Assembly: GCA_039029315.1 (NCBI GenBank)
Contig: JBCCGK010000041.1
Location: 27,104 to 91,103 of the forward strand
Direction: 5' to 3'
Length of the DNA stretch: 64,000 nucleotides
DNA from: JBCCCJ01 sp039029315
GTDB lineage: Bacteria > Bacteroidota > Bacteroidia > J057
Position numbers and translations under genes: made by a program. The notes under the pieces are model-generated. The model was not told the origin of the DNA, did no database searches, and saw only the letters and a program-made list of their open reading frames with translations. How positions within the stretch are numbered: position 1 is the stretch's first letter; every line of letters starts with the position of its first letter. This document shows, one piece after another, positions 30,001-38,424 of this stretch.

Positions 30001-30904
30001 TTTCCTGGTCAAAGTCTCCTGTATATGCCAAAATTTGGTGCTGGATGATTTCCATTTTTCCTTTCTGGATCTTCCATTCTCCCATTCTTGCCCGAACGGG
30101 GCCTACGCCCATTTGTCCATCTACTCGCCATGTCTGTGGAAAACCGCTATTGTTTGGATGGTCAAAAATGGTAATATGCGCAAAATCCTTTCTTCCCTCA
30201 ATTTGCATGCCGACATCTACCCATTGAGCGCGTTGGCCTTCAGCTTGTTTATTCTTTTGGCGGGCAGCGTTCAGGACTTCTGCATCCATGCCTTTTCTAT
30301 AGGGCATGCGAAGGAAGAGTCCTCCATATTTATATTCTCCAATGGTGATGTCCTCCAGTGCCTTTCCATGCCAATCCAATTCCAGTAGATAGGAATGGTT
30401 CTCCTCTCGCATGGTCCATACCTGCTTTTCTTCCATGATTGGTTTCCCTGCTTCATCCAGCAAATGATAAATGGTTTGCCACAGGACCTTTTGGCCACTG
30501 TCTTGTATCACACTGGCAGATACTTTTTTCCAGTAATCCCCTTCTGGATGGTGAAAATAATCACGTCCATTCACACGAGTAAATCCCCAGTACAGACCTG
30601 TCTGATGTTTGTGGTGTCCAGGACTATATTCGGTGAGAACTCCTTCGCCATCAGGTGAAGCGATCGGGTGGATATAGGGGCGAAAATCGGCCTTTGCCAC
30701 CTGCGTGAGAAGGGCTGTACTCTCTCCTTCCCGCAAGACAGAGATCTCTTCAGAGGTATCGTCAATCTGAACCCGTAGAAGCGTAGGAACATCTCCTTGG
30801 CCAGATGTGGATTGTGTAACAGAATCTGTAGGTTCACAGGAGACACACAACAGTATGCACATCAGGCAAGCAAGACAATAGGTGTAAATGTGAGAAGTAG
30901 ACAT
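27050..30904 (-). CDS. DUF6807 (PmoA-like) - membrane-bound dehydrogenase - HEAT - cytochrome c fusion
   Basis: A 1284-residue lipoprotein (signal and lipobox CVSC near residues 15-23). Residues about 40-300 form a DUF6807/PmoA-like domain (SPDGEGVLTEYSPGHHKHQTG, GLYWGFTRVNGRDYFHH). Residues about 345-720 are the propeller-like membrane-bound dehydrogenase domain of the planctomycete/verrucomicrobial type (AFCWDDRGRLWIAENRDY, GFDGLFLGAPPNLLFVPD, LNSLHWGPDGWLYGCEG). HEAT-like helices follow. At the C-terminus a class I cytochrome c carries CSACH (1158-1162), followed by GGNIGPDITGSNR and GRTYSGNIASE, the usual linked heme-binding domain. It is predicted to oxidise a sugar-like compound and pass electrons to the heme; the substrate is unknown. 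The DUF6807 fusion is noteworthy. Confidence 0.85.
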   Translation of the reverse strand: MSTSHIYTYCLACLMCILLCVSCEPTDSVTQSTSGQGDVPTLLRVQIDDTSEEISVLREGESTALLTQVAKADFRPYIHPIASPDGEGVLTEYSPGHHKHQTGLYWGFTRVNGRDYFHHPEGDYWKKVSASVIQDSGQKVLWQTIYHLLDEAGKPIMEEKQVWTMREENHSYLLELDWHGKALEDITIGEYKYGGLFLRMPYRKGMDAEVLNAARQKNKQAEGQRAQWVDVGMQIEGRKDFAHITIFDHPNNSGFPQTWRVDGQMGVGPVRARMGEWKIQKGKMEIIQHQILAYTGDFDQERITRAWESYSGKGATYSTSDLWSIARSEGRAAKFLTPQAAVDTMSMMEGMQVNVWASEPMITQPMAFCWDDRGRLWIAENRDYESRRSGFSNSGDSRILILEDTDGDGEADTKKVFMEGVPFPAGIAVGFDGLFLGAPPNLLFVPDADQDDKADMDEIEVRLTGWGIRDRHETLNSLHWGPDGWLYGCEGFATPSKIRKPNGKGKLYGHKEPFPKDLLEADGVDIDGGVWRYHPTKDLFEVVAHGFSNPWGLDYDAKGQLFITACVIPHMFHVIPGGLYHRQGGQHFNPYAYTDIRTIVDHRHRSAHGGARVYQSDAFPAIHQGRLFMANIHEHAVLTDILEPKGSGYVAQHGDEVLLANNAQWIGFSMEVGPEGGVYVLDWHDADICGNEVLHKETGRIFRIMPEDNQAKDFKGRYEDLTKQSDDFLVNLQTSPSDWHARRARVILQYRATKGEVGSDMKSRLQELLHSAPNVDHRLRALWTLHTTNLISEKELRDLLSDKDAHIRAWSVQLANEDKSASEQTLNKMIDMAKNDPSPVVRLYLASALQRLKIDDRWALADALLQHAEDIDDHNIPKMIWFGVEPMVGENPERGLSMASQSKIPLLTELIARRVIDAEKMDLVVAEIARKSPAQLSLMTGMRNGIEGRSDIDPPTNWEATYASLQANNTTAPLAVEIAQLFGDAEATQQFLSTLKNPAAPIEERKKALTNLANKQNSELEDILPDLLHDGALRLLTIRACAAFDGRALGSLLLEKYDTFNQEEKAEVIQTLSSRNRYGRVLTAAIKNGRIPRKDVPAYAARQLRRVVGNGFVEVWGPIDQLEAEDATENLKYRNLLTEGAIASANVRNGKEVFQRTCSACHKMYGEGGNIGPDITGSNRANLDYLLSNILNPSGDIQDDYKMVVITTRDGRTYSGNIASETNRQVFLRIVGQEEAVAISVSNIQSREVTPVSMMPKGLLRTLSDQEVLDLVAYLRTNEPVAAR

Positions 30905-30965
30905 AAGAATATAGTTAGTAGAAGGCTAAAAAATCATGTTTTCAGCTTCCTGGGTGATGTCTTAT

Positions 30966-31469
30966 TCAGGAAGCAGTATCCCTAAGTTCGAGAATTCTTT
31001 GGAAAGAAAGGGGATGCAAAGGCATGCTTGCACCCTGAAAACCTTTGAGCAAGTAAGAATCTTCCTGAATCAGCGGATCTGACTGTAAATCAGACAGAAG
31101 AATCGGGCACCTCAGCAAATTCCGGTACAAACGGATCTTTACTCTGAGGATTGGCTGAAGGACTTTGGGCGAAGCCTGTAAATAGAATTCCGGTTTTGTT
31201 GCCAGCTGCAATCTGGGTTTGGATCGGATTTCTACAATTGCGTATATCCCTGCCTCCAATTTGGGTCGGCCATTCCGTTCCATGCGTGTGCGCTTATCGA
31301 TCCCTACCCGAATGACAGCAAGTTGCCCCTTTTCGAACCATGATTGTTGATAGGGGATAATCCGGTAGGTATCTTCTGACATTCCGGCCGCCAAAAACCG
31401 ATCAATTTCCCAGATCCTTGGGTTGCACATAAAGGTCCAGTAGCCAGTAGGAGAAGTTTTGCGAACCAT
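30966..31469 (-). CDS. EVE (PUA-like) domain protein
   Basis: A 167-residue protein. Residues about 8-130 match the EVE domain: GYWTFMCNPRIWEID, then WFEKGQLAVIRVG and GIYAIVEIRSKP. EVE domains are PUA-like folds that bind modified bases, and are found alone or joined to restriction and defence modules. No nuclease, McrB or HNH partner is visible next to it. It lies 61 bp upstream of the large dehydrogenase fusion, on the same strand, without obvious functional link. Confidence 0.72.
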   Translation of the reverse strand: MVRKTSPTGYWTFMCNPRIWEIDRFLAAGMSEDTYRIIPYQQSWFEKGQLAVIRVGIDKRTRMERNGRPKLEAGIYAIVEIRSKPRLQLATKPEFYLQASPKVLQPILRVKIRLYRNLLRCPILLSDLQSDPLIQEDSYLLKGFQGASMPLHPLSFQRILELRDTAS

Positions 31470-31528
31470 GGGTGTTGATTGGATAAATATGAACTACCTT
31501 GAGGGTACATGAGAATGAAAGAATTTTC

Positions 31529-31557
31529 TTGACAATCTCAATCATTTTGTACCTTCA
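31529..31557 (+). promoter_or_regulatory. Promoter-like TTG / 18 bp / TACCTTCA
   Basis: TTG (31529-31531) is followed after 18 bp by TACCTTCA (31550-31557), close to the Bacteroidota -7 TAnnTTTG. The SRPBCC ATG is 29 bp downstream. Spacing and position are good; the -7 has two mismatches. Confidence 0.4.
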
Positions 31558-31586
31558 ACCTCAAAGCCTATTAACTGACAACCCTC

Positions 31587-32018
31587 ATGCTGACCGTTAC
31601 AACAGAAGTGATCATCCACCGTCCAATAGAAGAAGTATTTGACTTCATTGCAAATATGGAGAATAATCCGAGCTGGCAAAATGGAATGCTTTCCTGTCGC
31701 TATACTTCTGATCCGCCGCATGTACAGGAAGCAACCTATGATCAGGTCGCTAAGTTTATGGGAAGAGAGATTGTTTCTTCCTTCACAATCCTGGAATTTG
31801 ACCGACCAAACAAAATCAAGGGCAGCAGTCCAGAAGGGTCTTTTCCAATCACATTTACGCGGATGTTGGAAAAAACTGAACAGGGGACCAAAGTCTCTGC
31901 CTTGATTGAAGGTGATCCCAGCGGCTTTTTCAAATTGGCTGCTCCCCTGATGAAAGGGAAGGTAGCCAAATCTGTCAAAGAAGATTACCTTCGACTAAAG
32001 ACATTATTAGAAAAGTAA
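31587..32018 (+). CDS. SRPBCC family (polyketide cyclase/START-like) protein
   Basis: A 143-residue cytoplasmic protein of normal length for the SRPBCC fold. The start TEVIIHRPIEEVFDFIANMENN has the family's VxIxxPxEeVFdfi pattern. The middle, SFTILEFDRPNKIKGSSPEGS, and the C-terminal helix (LMKGKVAKSVKEDYLRLKTLLE) also fit. These proteins bind hydrophobic ligands in a cavity; the ligand is unknown. The next gene, a DUF3089 lipoprotein, starts 22 bp downstream and may share its transcript. Confidence 0.8.
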   Translation: MLTVTTEVIIHRPIEEVFDFIANMENNPSWQNGMLSCRYTSDPPHVQEATYDQVAKFMGREIVSSFTILEFDRPNKIKGSSPEGSFPITFTRMLEKTEQGTKVSALIEGDPSGFFKLAAPLMKGKVAKSVKEDYLRLKTLLEK

Positions 32019-32040
32019 TCCGTGTTCTGAGTCCTTGATT

Positions 32041-33066
32041 ATGAAACAATTATTCTTCCTGTTCCTCTCGATCGTTCTTCTTTTGGCTTGCAACAGGCGA
32101 GAACCTCCCAAAGATCCTTTTGAAGCTTATCAGCTGTCTCCTCCGCCAGATTATTCGCAGATGTATCTTTGGTCCTGCCATCCTGATCAAGAGGATTTTG
32201 GGGATGGAGCGCCCGAAGGGGCAAGCCCCGCAGATCAGGCTAATGCTATCGCTGATGTATTTTTCATTTATCCCACCACCTTCTATGAAAAAACTGCCTG
32301 GAATGCCAATGCGCTGGACGTGGAGCTCAATGCCAGAACAGATGAATGGGCTGTACGCCATCAGGCAAGTATCTTCAACGAAAGTTGTCGGGTGTATGCG
32401 CCGCGCTACCGTCAGATGACCTTTGGTGGATTTTTTACGGAAGATACTGCCTCCCGCTACAAAGCACTTGATGTGGCCTATACAGATGTGAAGACGGCTT
32501 TCGAATATTATCTCCGACACTTTAATCAGGGCCGACCAATCGTGATTGCAGGCCATAGTCAGGGGGCAGCCCTTGGCATTCGACTTGTGCAGGAATTTTT
32601 TGATGGGAAACCGCTACAGCAGCAATTGGTTGCTGCCTATCTACCCGGTTGGCCCTTTCGAGAAAACAAATTCTCGGACTTGCCGGTATGCGAAAGTCCA
32701 GACCAGACTGGCTGTGTCCTGGGGTGGTGTACCTGGAAAAAAGGCACGATCCCTGAATCTATTGACACCTACTACAAGGATGCTGTCGTGATTAACCCGA
32801 TCAGTTGGAGACGAGATACCACATATGTTGGGAAAGAGAACCACAAAGGGTTTTTGGGAAGCAAATACAAACAAATCAAGCCACACAGTCTGGATGCTCA
32901 GGTGTACAAAGGAATTTTGTGGGCCAGTTCTCCTTTCAAGATCTCTCCGATCAAGAATTATCATATTGGAGACTACAATCTATTTTGGATGGATATCAGG
33001 GCAAATGTCAGCATGCGGGTGAATGCCTTTGGAGAAGGAGAACCGAATGAAGAACATGCTGAATAG
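32041..33066 (+). CDS. DUF3089 lipoprotein, alpha/beta-hydrolase-like
   Basis: A protein of 341 residues from ATG 32041. This start gives the signal MKQLFFLFLSIVLLLAC with lipobox LLAC. DUF3089 features are present: ADVFFIYPTTF, RVYAPRYRQM, and a serine-hydrolase nucleophile elbow GHSQGA with YLPGWP further on. The protein is probably anchored to the periplasmic or outer face of a membrane and hydrolyses an ester. The substrate cannot be told. It follows the SRPBCC gene closely. Confidence 0.85.
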   Translation: MKQLFFLFLSIVLLLACNRREPPKDPFEAYQLSPPPDYSQMYLWSCHPDQEDFGDGAPEGASPADQANAIADVFFIYPTTFYEKTAWNANALDVELNARTDEWAVRHQASIFNESCRVYAPRYRQMTFGGFFTEDTASRYKALDVAYTDVKTAFEYYLRHFNQGRPIVIAGHSQGAALGIRLVQEFFDGKPLQQQLVAAYLPGWPFRENKFSDLPVCESPDQTGCVLGWCTWKKGTIPESIDTYYKDAVVINPISWRRDTTYVGKENHKGFLGSKYKQIKPHSLDAQVYKGILWASSPFKISPIKNYHIGDYNLFWMDIRANVSMRVNAFGEGEPNEEHAE

Positions 33067-33281
33067 ATGTCAACAAAAGCGGGATTTGTGGTAATTCAGC
33101 ATCCGAATGGTATCCACAGCTTCTCTGAACCAAATCGATGTAGGGTCTCTTTTGTCTCAATTATGCTTGCAGTAGCAACGAATTGCTACCTGGCAGGATG
33201 GATTCATAACCCATGGTGAAAGTTGTCATACACCCGAACTAAATCATTACCTTTATAGCTTCGTTTCATTGAACTACCACT

Positions 33282-35069
33282 ATGAATTTTCTTTCTACTC
33301 TTGATTGGGTCATCGTTGCGGCCTATTTTTTGCTTTCCCTGGTGATCGGCCTGATGGTCTCCCGAAAGGCGGGATCAAGTGCGCAGGAATTCTTTCTTTC
33401 CGGCCGGAATATGCCTTGGTGGCTTTTGGGAGTGTCCATGGTAGCAACGACTTTCTCAGCCGACACCCCCAATCTGGTAACAGATCTTGTGAGACAAAAC
33501 GGCGTTTCAGGAAACTGGGGCTGGTGGGCTTTTCTGCTTACAGGAATGCTGACCGTATTTGTCTATGCAAAACTCTGGCGAAGATCAGAGGTAATGACTG
33601 ATATCGAATTCTATGAATTGCGATACAGTGGTTCCGCAGCGGCCTTTCTTCGGGGCTTTCGGGCATTGTATTTGGGCTTGATATTTAATGTATTGGTGAT
33701 GGGGTCTGTCTCTTTGGCGGCCATCAAGTTTGGCGAAATTTTGATGGGACTTCCTGGCTGGGCAACTTTGTTGATTGCTGGATCTATCACACTTGCCTAC
33801 AGTGCGATAGGAGGCTTGCGGGCTGTCATTATTACAGATTTTGTGCAATTTATTTTGGCCATGATCGGAGCGATCTGGGCAGCTTTTTATATCCTTGATT
33901 TGGAAGCCGTGGGTGGATTGTCTGAGTTGCTGGCCCATGAAGTTGTGTCTACCAAACTCTCCCTGCTCCCGGATATGTCAGATCCTTCGGTCTGGGCTCC
34001 TGTGCTCCTGGTGCCATTGGCTGTCCAGTGGTGGGCTTCTTACTATCCTGGTTCAGAGCCGGGAGGTGGGGGATATATTGCCCAACGGATGTTCTCTGCC
34101 AAAGATGAAAGAAACGCCATTGGAGCGACTTTGCTTTACAATGTAGCTCACTATGCCTTGAGGCCATGGCCCTGGATATTGATTGCTTTGGCTTCCATTG
34201 TGATTTTTCCTAATCTAACAGATTTACAGACAGCCTTCCCCAATCTTACTGCAGACAAACTCGGTCATGATGTGGCCTATCCTGCGATGTTGACCTTTCT
34301 CCCTGCTGGATTGCTTGGCCTGGTAGCTGCTTCGATCATTGCAGCATTTATGTCTACCATGTCTACGCAGCTCAACCTGGGGGCTTCCTACCTTGTCAAT
34401 GATTTTTATCAGCGATTCATCAAACCAGAAGCAACAGACAAAGAATTGGTATGGACAGGACGGATGTTTACGGTTGTATCCATCATTTTGGGAGGAGGAC
34501 TTGGATTGATTCTGACCAACGCAGCCCAGGCATTCAATCTGATGCTTTTGCTGGGAGCTGGCACAGGATTGATCTATATTTTGCGCTGGTTTTGGTGGCG
34601 AATCAATGCCTATACAGAAATCGTTGCGATGATCGCCTCTCTCATTATTGCCAGTTATTTGACCTTCTTCCATGATCAAACCGGATTGGTCGAATTGGCT
34701 GCATGGCAAAAAACAGTCCTCGGCGCAGTCCTAACGACCATTGTATGGGTGATTGCGACATTCTTCACGCCTCCTGATGATGAGGCTGTTCTGAGAAACT
34801 TCTACCGCAAAATCAAGCCCGGAGGTCCAGGCTGGAATGCTGTGAGACAGCGCGCTGAAGCAGATGGTGAAAGCTTGCCATCTGATCAAAGCAATCTGCC
34901 GCTTGAGCTTCTGATGTTTTTGATCGGGAGTATTGCAGTCTATGCAGCATTGTTTGCAACCGGATTTTGGATCTATGGCCAGACAAGCTATGCCTTGATT
35001 TCTACAGTTATTGCAGGTCTTGGTGGGTGGTGGCTATTCAGGGTTTGGGGAAAATTACAGACGGAATAG
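33282..35069 (+). CDS. Sodium:solute symporter (SSS family)
   Basis: A 595-residue inner-membrane protein with about 14 hydrophobic helices. The N-terminus (DWVIVAAYFLLSLVIGLMVS), AQEFFLSGRNMPWWLLGVSM, SADTPNLVTDLVRQNG and the family signature GGLRAVIITDFVQF are typical of Na+/sugar, Na+/proline-like symporters. The last helices extend past the usual core. The substrate is not determinable. A TACCTTTA motif at 33248-33255 could be its -7 element. A lone family B-like end (TTGTCATACACCC, 33224-33236) lies upstream. Confidence 0.92.
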   Translation: MNFLSTLDWVIVAAYFLLSLVIGLMVSRKAGSSAQEFFLSGRNMPWWLLGVSMVATTFSADTPNLVTDLVRQNGVSGNWGWWAFLLTGMLTVFVYAKLWRRSEVMTDIEFYELRYSGSAAAFLRGFRALYLGLIFNVLVMGSVSLAAIKFGEILMGLPGWATLLIAGSITLAYSAIGGLRAVIITDFVQFILAMIGAIWAAFYILDLEAVGGLSELLAHEVVSTKLSLLPDMSDPSVWAPVLLVPLAVQWWASYYPGSEPGGGGYIAQRMFSAKDERNAIGATLLYNVAHYALRPWPWILIALASIVIFPNLTDLQTAFPNLTADKLGHDVAYPAMLTFLPAGLLGLVAASIIAAFMSTMSTQLNLGASYLVNDFYQRFIKPEATDKELVWTGRMFTVVSIILGGGLGLILTNAAQAFNLMLLLGAGTGLIYILRWFWWRINAYTEIVAMIASLIIASYLTFFHDQTGLVELAAWQKTVLGAVLTTIVWVIATFFTPPDDEAVLRNFYRKIKPGGPGWNAVRQRAEADGESLPSDQSNLPLELLMFLIGSIAVYAALFATGFWIYGQTSYALISTVIAGLGGWWLFRVWGKLQTE

Positions 35070-35111
35070 GGCGAAATCCCTTTTTATTCAAAATCTGTGT
35101 ATTTTCAAGCA

Positions 35112-36696
35112 ATGAAAAAATTGCCTATTGGTATACAAACTTTTGAGAAGATCATTTCTAATGGGATGATTTATGTGGATAAGACTGACTTGATTTATCA
35201 AATAATCAATAGTGAATCATATTATTTTCTGTCCCGACCTCGTAGATTTGGCAAGTCATTGTTGTTGACGACTTTGAAAGCGTTTTTTCAAGGGAAAAAA
35301 GATTTGTTCAAAGGACTGTATATATGATCAGGTAACAGAATGGACTGTCTACCCCCTTGTGCATATTGACTACTCCCGAATTGATTATAAGCACGGACTG
35401 GAAGTTTTTCGACGTACCTTTCTTTCTGATCTGGAATTGATTGCCAAAGAGTATGATCTCGTTCTCAGCAAGCCTGATATTGCATCCGCCTTCCAGGAAT
35501 TGATTCATAAACTTCATGACAAATACCAGCAAAAGGTAGTTATTCTGGTGGATGAATATGATAAGCCCTTGGTGGATACATTGACCGACGATGCCCAATT
35601 CAATGAGAATCGGGAAGTCCTCCGAAATTTATATGGAACCATGAAGGGCCTGGATGGTCTGCTGCGATTTGTGATGCTGACAGGTGTGAGCCGATTTGCA
35701 AAGGTCAGCGTTTTTTCAGGGATGAATAATCTGGATGATATTTCCATGAATAAGTCCTTCGGCAAGTTGGTGGGGTTCACACAAGAGGAATTGGAAATCT
35801 ATTTTGGGGAACATCTGGATCATTTGTCTCACACTTTTGGCTTATCTGTTGAGGAATTGATGCCGCATATCCGGGAGTGGTACAATGGGTTCTCATTTGA
35901 TGGTGTCCACCGTCTGTATAATCCATTTTCTATCCTAAAATTGTTTACAGAGTTCGAATTCCGAAATTACTGGTTTTCGACAGCTACGCCCACATTTTTA
36001 CTGGACCTCATCAAAAAGCAAAAACACCTTCCAGAAACCTTTGAGCATCTAAAGTTGGTGGATCTCACTGGCAGCACCATGCAAGTCAAGAATTTGCCAC
36101 TGATCCCTCTTCTCTATCAGACAGGTTACTTGACGATTGAAAGCAGTGGCAGAGATGGTCTGCGTCCTTTTTACTATTTGAGTTATCCGAATGAAGAGGT
36201 GCGATTCTCCTTCCTAACCTATCTTGCTTCCGCATTCAAGGAAAGAGATGAATTTGAGATTCAGCCAGAAGCTTTGGCAGTACGTGATGCCCTCAAAGAA
36301 GAGAATATTGACGACTTTGTTAGACATTTCCAGAGTTTTCTGTCTGATATCCCTGCTCGCCTTCATATCCCCAGGGAAGCATACTATCATTCCTTAACCT
36401 ATATGATGTTGCGAATAGTTGGTGCAAAAATGTTGCTGGAAAAAGAAACGAATAAAGGCAGAATCGATGCGGTTCTTGAGCTTCCTGACAAAATTTACTT
36501 GATCGAATTCAAATTTGCTACAGATAACAAGGTCAAAGATGTGAAGAGGCTCTCAGAGAAGGCCTTGACACAAATCAAGGACAAGCAATACTATCAGGCA
36601 TATTTGTCTACTCACAAGCGAATCCTCATGCTTGGGATAGGGTTTTTGAACAATCAACTCCACGCACAACTGGAAGAACTGACGATTCCACAGTAG
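35112..36696 (+). pseudogene. AAA-ATPase-like / PD-(D/E)XK nuclease protein, frameshifted at a TA tract
   Basis: The first frame (35112-35327) encodes the N-terminus with MKKLPIGIQTFEKIIS and the Walker A-like RPRRFGKSLL, then stops in TGA 35325-35327. The second frame is open from GAT 35326 to 36696 and continues the same family: HIDYSRIDYK, VVILVDEYDKPL (Walker B-like) and GVSRFAKVSVFSGMNN, ending with a PD-(D/E)XK region (RIDAVLELPD...YLIEFKF). Restoring two bases in TATATAT (35319-35325) gives one frame of about 527 residues, the usual length. These proteins pair a P-loop ATPase-like domain with a nuclease fold; their function is poorly known and many copies are mobile. The lesion may be inactivation, phase variation or sequencing error. 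Confidence 0.82.
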
Positions 36697-36744
36697 TCTC
36701 CGGCCTTGTTTGCCGTTCTTGTTACAAGGAGTATCCTTTTCTTA

Positions 36745-36905
36745 GAGACTGTTTTGAGATCTGTGCTGAGAATTTTTAGGGTGTATTTTTTTCTCAGACA
36801 AGGTTCTTTTTTGTTCTCATAGTGGTGCTATGGGAACAAAAAAAGCCGCAGAATGAGGAAAAAAGACACATACAAAAAATAAGTGACAGATGTTCAAACA
36901 GTCTC
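36745..36905 (-). mobile_element. MITE-like repeat family A, copy 3 (inverted orientation)
   Basis: A 161-bp copy in the opposite orientation to copies 1, 2 and 4. It starts GAGACTGTTTT and ends AAACAGTCTC, with perfect 3-bp direct repeats TTA (36742-36744 and 36906-36908). The central hairpin (GTTCTCATAG/GTGGTGCTATGGGAAC) is present. The right TTA is the TAA stop codon of the minus-strand creatininase gene, and the left end lies 48 bp past the frameshifted ATPase gene, so it separates two convergent genes. Confidence 0.88.
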
Positions 36906-37670
36906 TTAGGCGTACAAATCATCCACATCTACTTCTGCCAATTCTCCCAAGAACTCAGCAATCTTGAGGATACTTGCCTGGAGGTACCGCTGCCCTTTGT
37001 CCGCAGTTCCCTGAGAGGGATTGCCAACCCCTGTATCGGCCGTCACCTTACTCCACTGACGTTGGGAGCTTGCCCATCCTTCCCGAAAGGCCTTGACTTT
37101 CCATTGTTTGGCTGATCCGTCTCCAGCCTGATCCAGCGGAAGGACCAGCTGAGGGGCAATGTGCAACATCGCACTGGTTTCCATTTCTCCGGCATGATCT
37201 CCCAAATCTTCGAAGTAGGGTTCTTGCTCCTCTACCTGATACCAATTGACGACACAGCTAAAGAGCCGGGGAAAATGAACCCCCAGTTCTCGCAGCATCT
37301 GCTTGAAATGGTTGCCGCCATGTCCATTCAGGATTACCAGCTTACGGATGCCATGACGATCCAGCACATCTGCCAGATCTTTGAGAATGGCGAATTGAGT
37401 GCTGGGATTGAGGTTGAGGCACAACTGTATATCCAACTGGCCTGTATTTACCCCAAAAGGCACACAAGGCAGGACGATGACTTTGTGGCCCTGTTCCCAG
37501 GCTATTTTGGCAGATTCTGCGATAACATAGTCTGCCTGATAGTTGTCTGTGGCATAGGGAAGGTGGTAGTTATGGGCTTCAGTTGCGCCCCAGGGAAGGA
37601 TGGCTACCTCATAAGCGGTATCCTTGACAGCCAACCAATTGGTCTCTGCAAGTATATAGGGTCTGATCAT
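36906..37670 (-). CDS. Creatininase family amidohydrolase
   Basis: A 254-residue protein of normal length. Metal-binding and family motifs are intact: LPWGATEAHNYHLPYATD (Glu, His, Asp ligands, about 27-44), LNGHGGNHF (about 113-121) and GDHAGEMETSAML (about 155-167). The family hydrolyses cyclic amides or related bonds with two metal ions in the cytoplasm, e.g. creatininase or formamide-type hydrolases. The true substrate is unknown. Its stop codon is the target-site trinucleotide of family A copy 3. A TetR gene lies upstream on the same strand, 36 bp from its start. Confidence 0.9.
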   Translation of the reverse strand: MIRPYILAETNWLAVKDTAYEVAILPWGATEAHNYHLPYATDNYQADYVIAESAKIAWEQGHKVIVLPCVPFGVNTGQLDIQLCLNLNPSTQFAILKDLADVLDRHGIRKLVILNGHGGNHFKQMLRELGVHFPRLFSCVVNWYQVEEQEPYFEDLGDHAGEMETSAMLHIAPQLVLPLDQAGDGSAKQWKVKAFREGWASSQRQWSKVTADTGVGNPSQGTADKGQRYLQASILKIAEFLGELAEVDVDDLYA

Positions 37671-37706
37671 TGAAGTGAGAAATGGATGTGAGAGTGAGGC
37701 AGCAAT

Positions 37707-38303
37707 CTACATGCTTTGGATCAGACTGACAATGGTACTGCGAAGAAAAGTGGCACGGCTGCTACGATCTGAGACACCCAGACGAAGGTGTTGGTAGAAG
37801 TTGGCTCCCTCCATCAATGTGATGATCATTTCTGAGGCCCTGCCAGGATCTTCTACCTCAATAATGCCCGCTTCATTGGCATGTCCAATCTCCTGGGTTA
37901 ACGTTTCTGAAATTCGATCATATAATGCGGTAAACTGCGCCCGAATCTCAGAATTTCTCAAACTCAGGGTGTAACAACTGTAGAAGACAATATTGTCCAT
38001 GATCTGGTCCCATTGGATCTGAGACATCACGTCCAATACATCCTCCCAGCGCTGTGCAGGATCAGCCTCACGAGAAAAATCAGGCATGATATGGGAAGAA
38101 TAGGTGGAGATGATGTACTCAATCAATCCCAGTATCATGGATTCCTTGGTCGAAAAATAATGGATCAAAAGGCTCGGATTTACATCCATTCGCTTGGCTA
38201 TTTTTGCGATAGAAGCCCCTTCAAATCCTTCATCAATGATCACCTGATAGAAATGTGAAAGAATTTCCTGCTTCCGGACAGTGGCCTTGCTTTTCCTACC
38301 CAT
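37707..38303 (-). CDS. TetR-family transcriptional regulator (paralog 1)
   Basis: A 198-residue protein with an N-terminal TetR helix-turn-helix (KQEILSHFYQVIIDEGFEGASIAKIAKRMDVNPSLLIHYF, residues about 10-50) and a helical ligand-binding half. It is 36 bp upstream of the creatininase gene and probably in one operon with it. A paralog with the same first residues (MGRKS) and the same LLIHYF recognition region sits 122 bp away. A 7-bp inverted repeat is found upstream and could be its operator. Confidence 0.9.
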   Translation of the reverse strand: MGRKSKATVRKQEILSHFYQVIIDEGFEGASIAKIAKRMDVNPSLLIHYFSTKESMILGLIEYIISTYSSHIMPDFSREADPAQRWEDVLDVMSQIQWDQIMDNIVFYSCYTLSLRNSEIRAQFTALYDRISETLTQEIGHANEAGIIEVEDPGRASEMIITLMEGANFYQHLRLGVSDRSSRATFLRSTIVSLIQSM

Positions 38304-38373
38304 GTAGAGCCGATTGAATAATAAAGAATAAGAAAATACGCTAACGTGTATCAGGAAAAATATCTTAACAGCC

Positions 38374-38397
38374 CAAGTTACAGAATTTTATAACTTG
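38374..38397. promoter_or_regulatory. Inverted repeat, candidate TetR operator
   Basis: CAAGTTA, 10-bp spacer, TAACTTG. It lies 71-94 bp upstream of the paralog 1 start and just past the end of paralog 2 (38425). The dyad symmetry and AT-rich surroundings suit a TetR dimer site. Confidence 0.4.
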
Positions 38398-38424
38398 AGA
38401 AAACAGGAGAATGTTTACAATTTT

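Noticed and set aside
29303..30388. 361-residue plus-strand ORF
   Set aside because: It is antisense to the well-supported DUF6807/dehydrogenase gene. It has no domain signal.
33172..33189. GTAGCAA-CGAA-TTGCTAC hairpin upstream of the symporter
   Set aside because: Stem is only 7 bp, with no T-run or conserved context. It may be chance.
33224..33236. TTGTCATACACCC, similar to a family B end
   Set aside because: No partner end or target duplication is seen nearby. It is listed only as a possible remnant.
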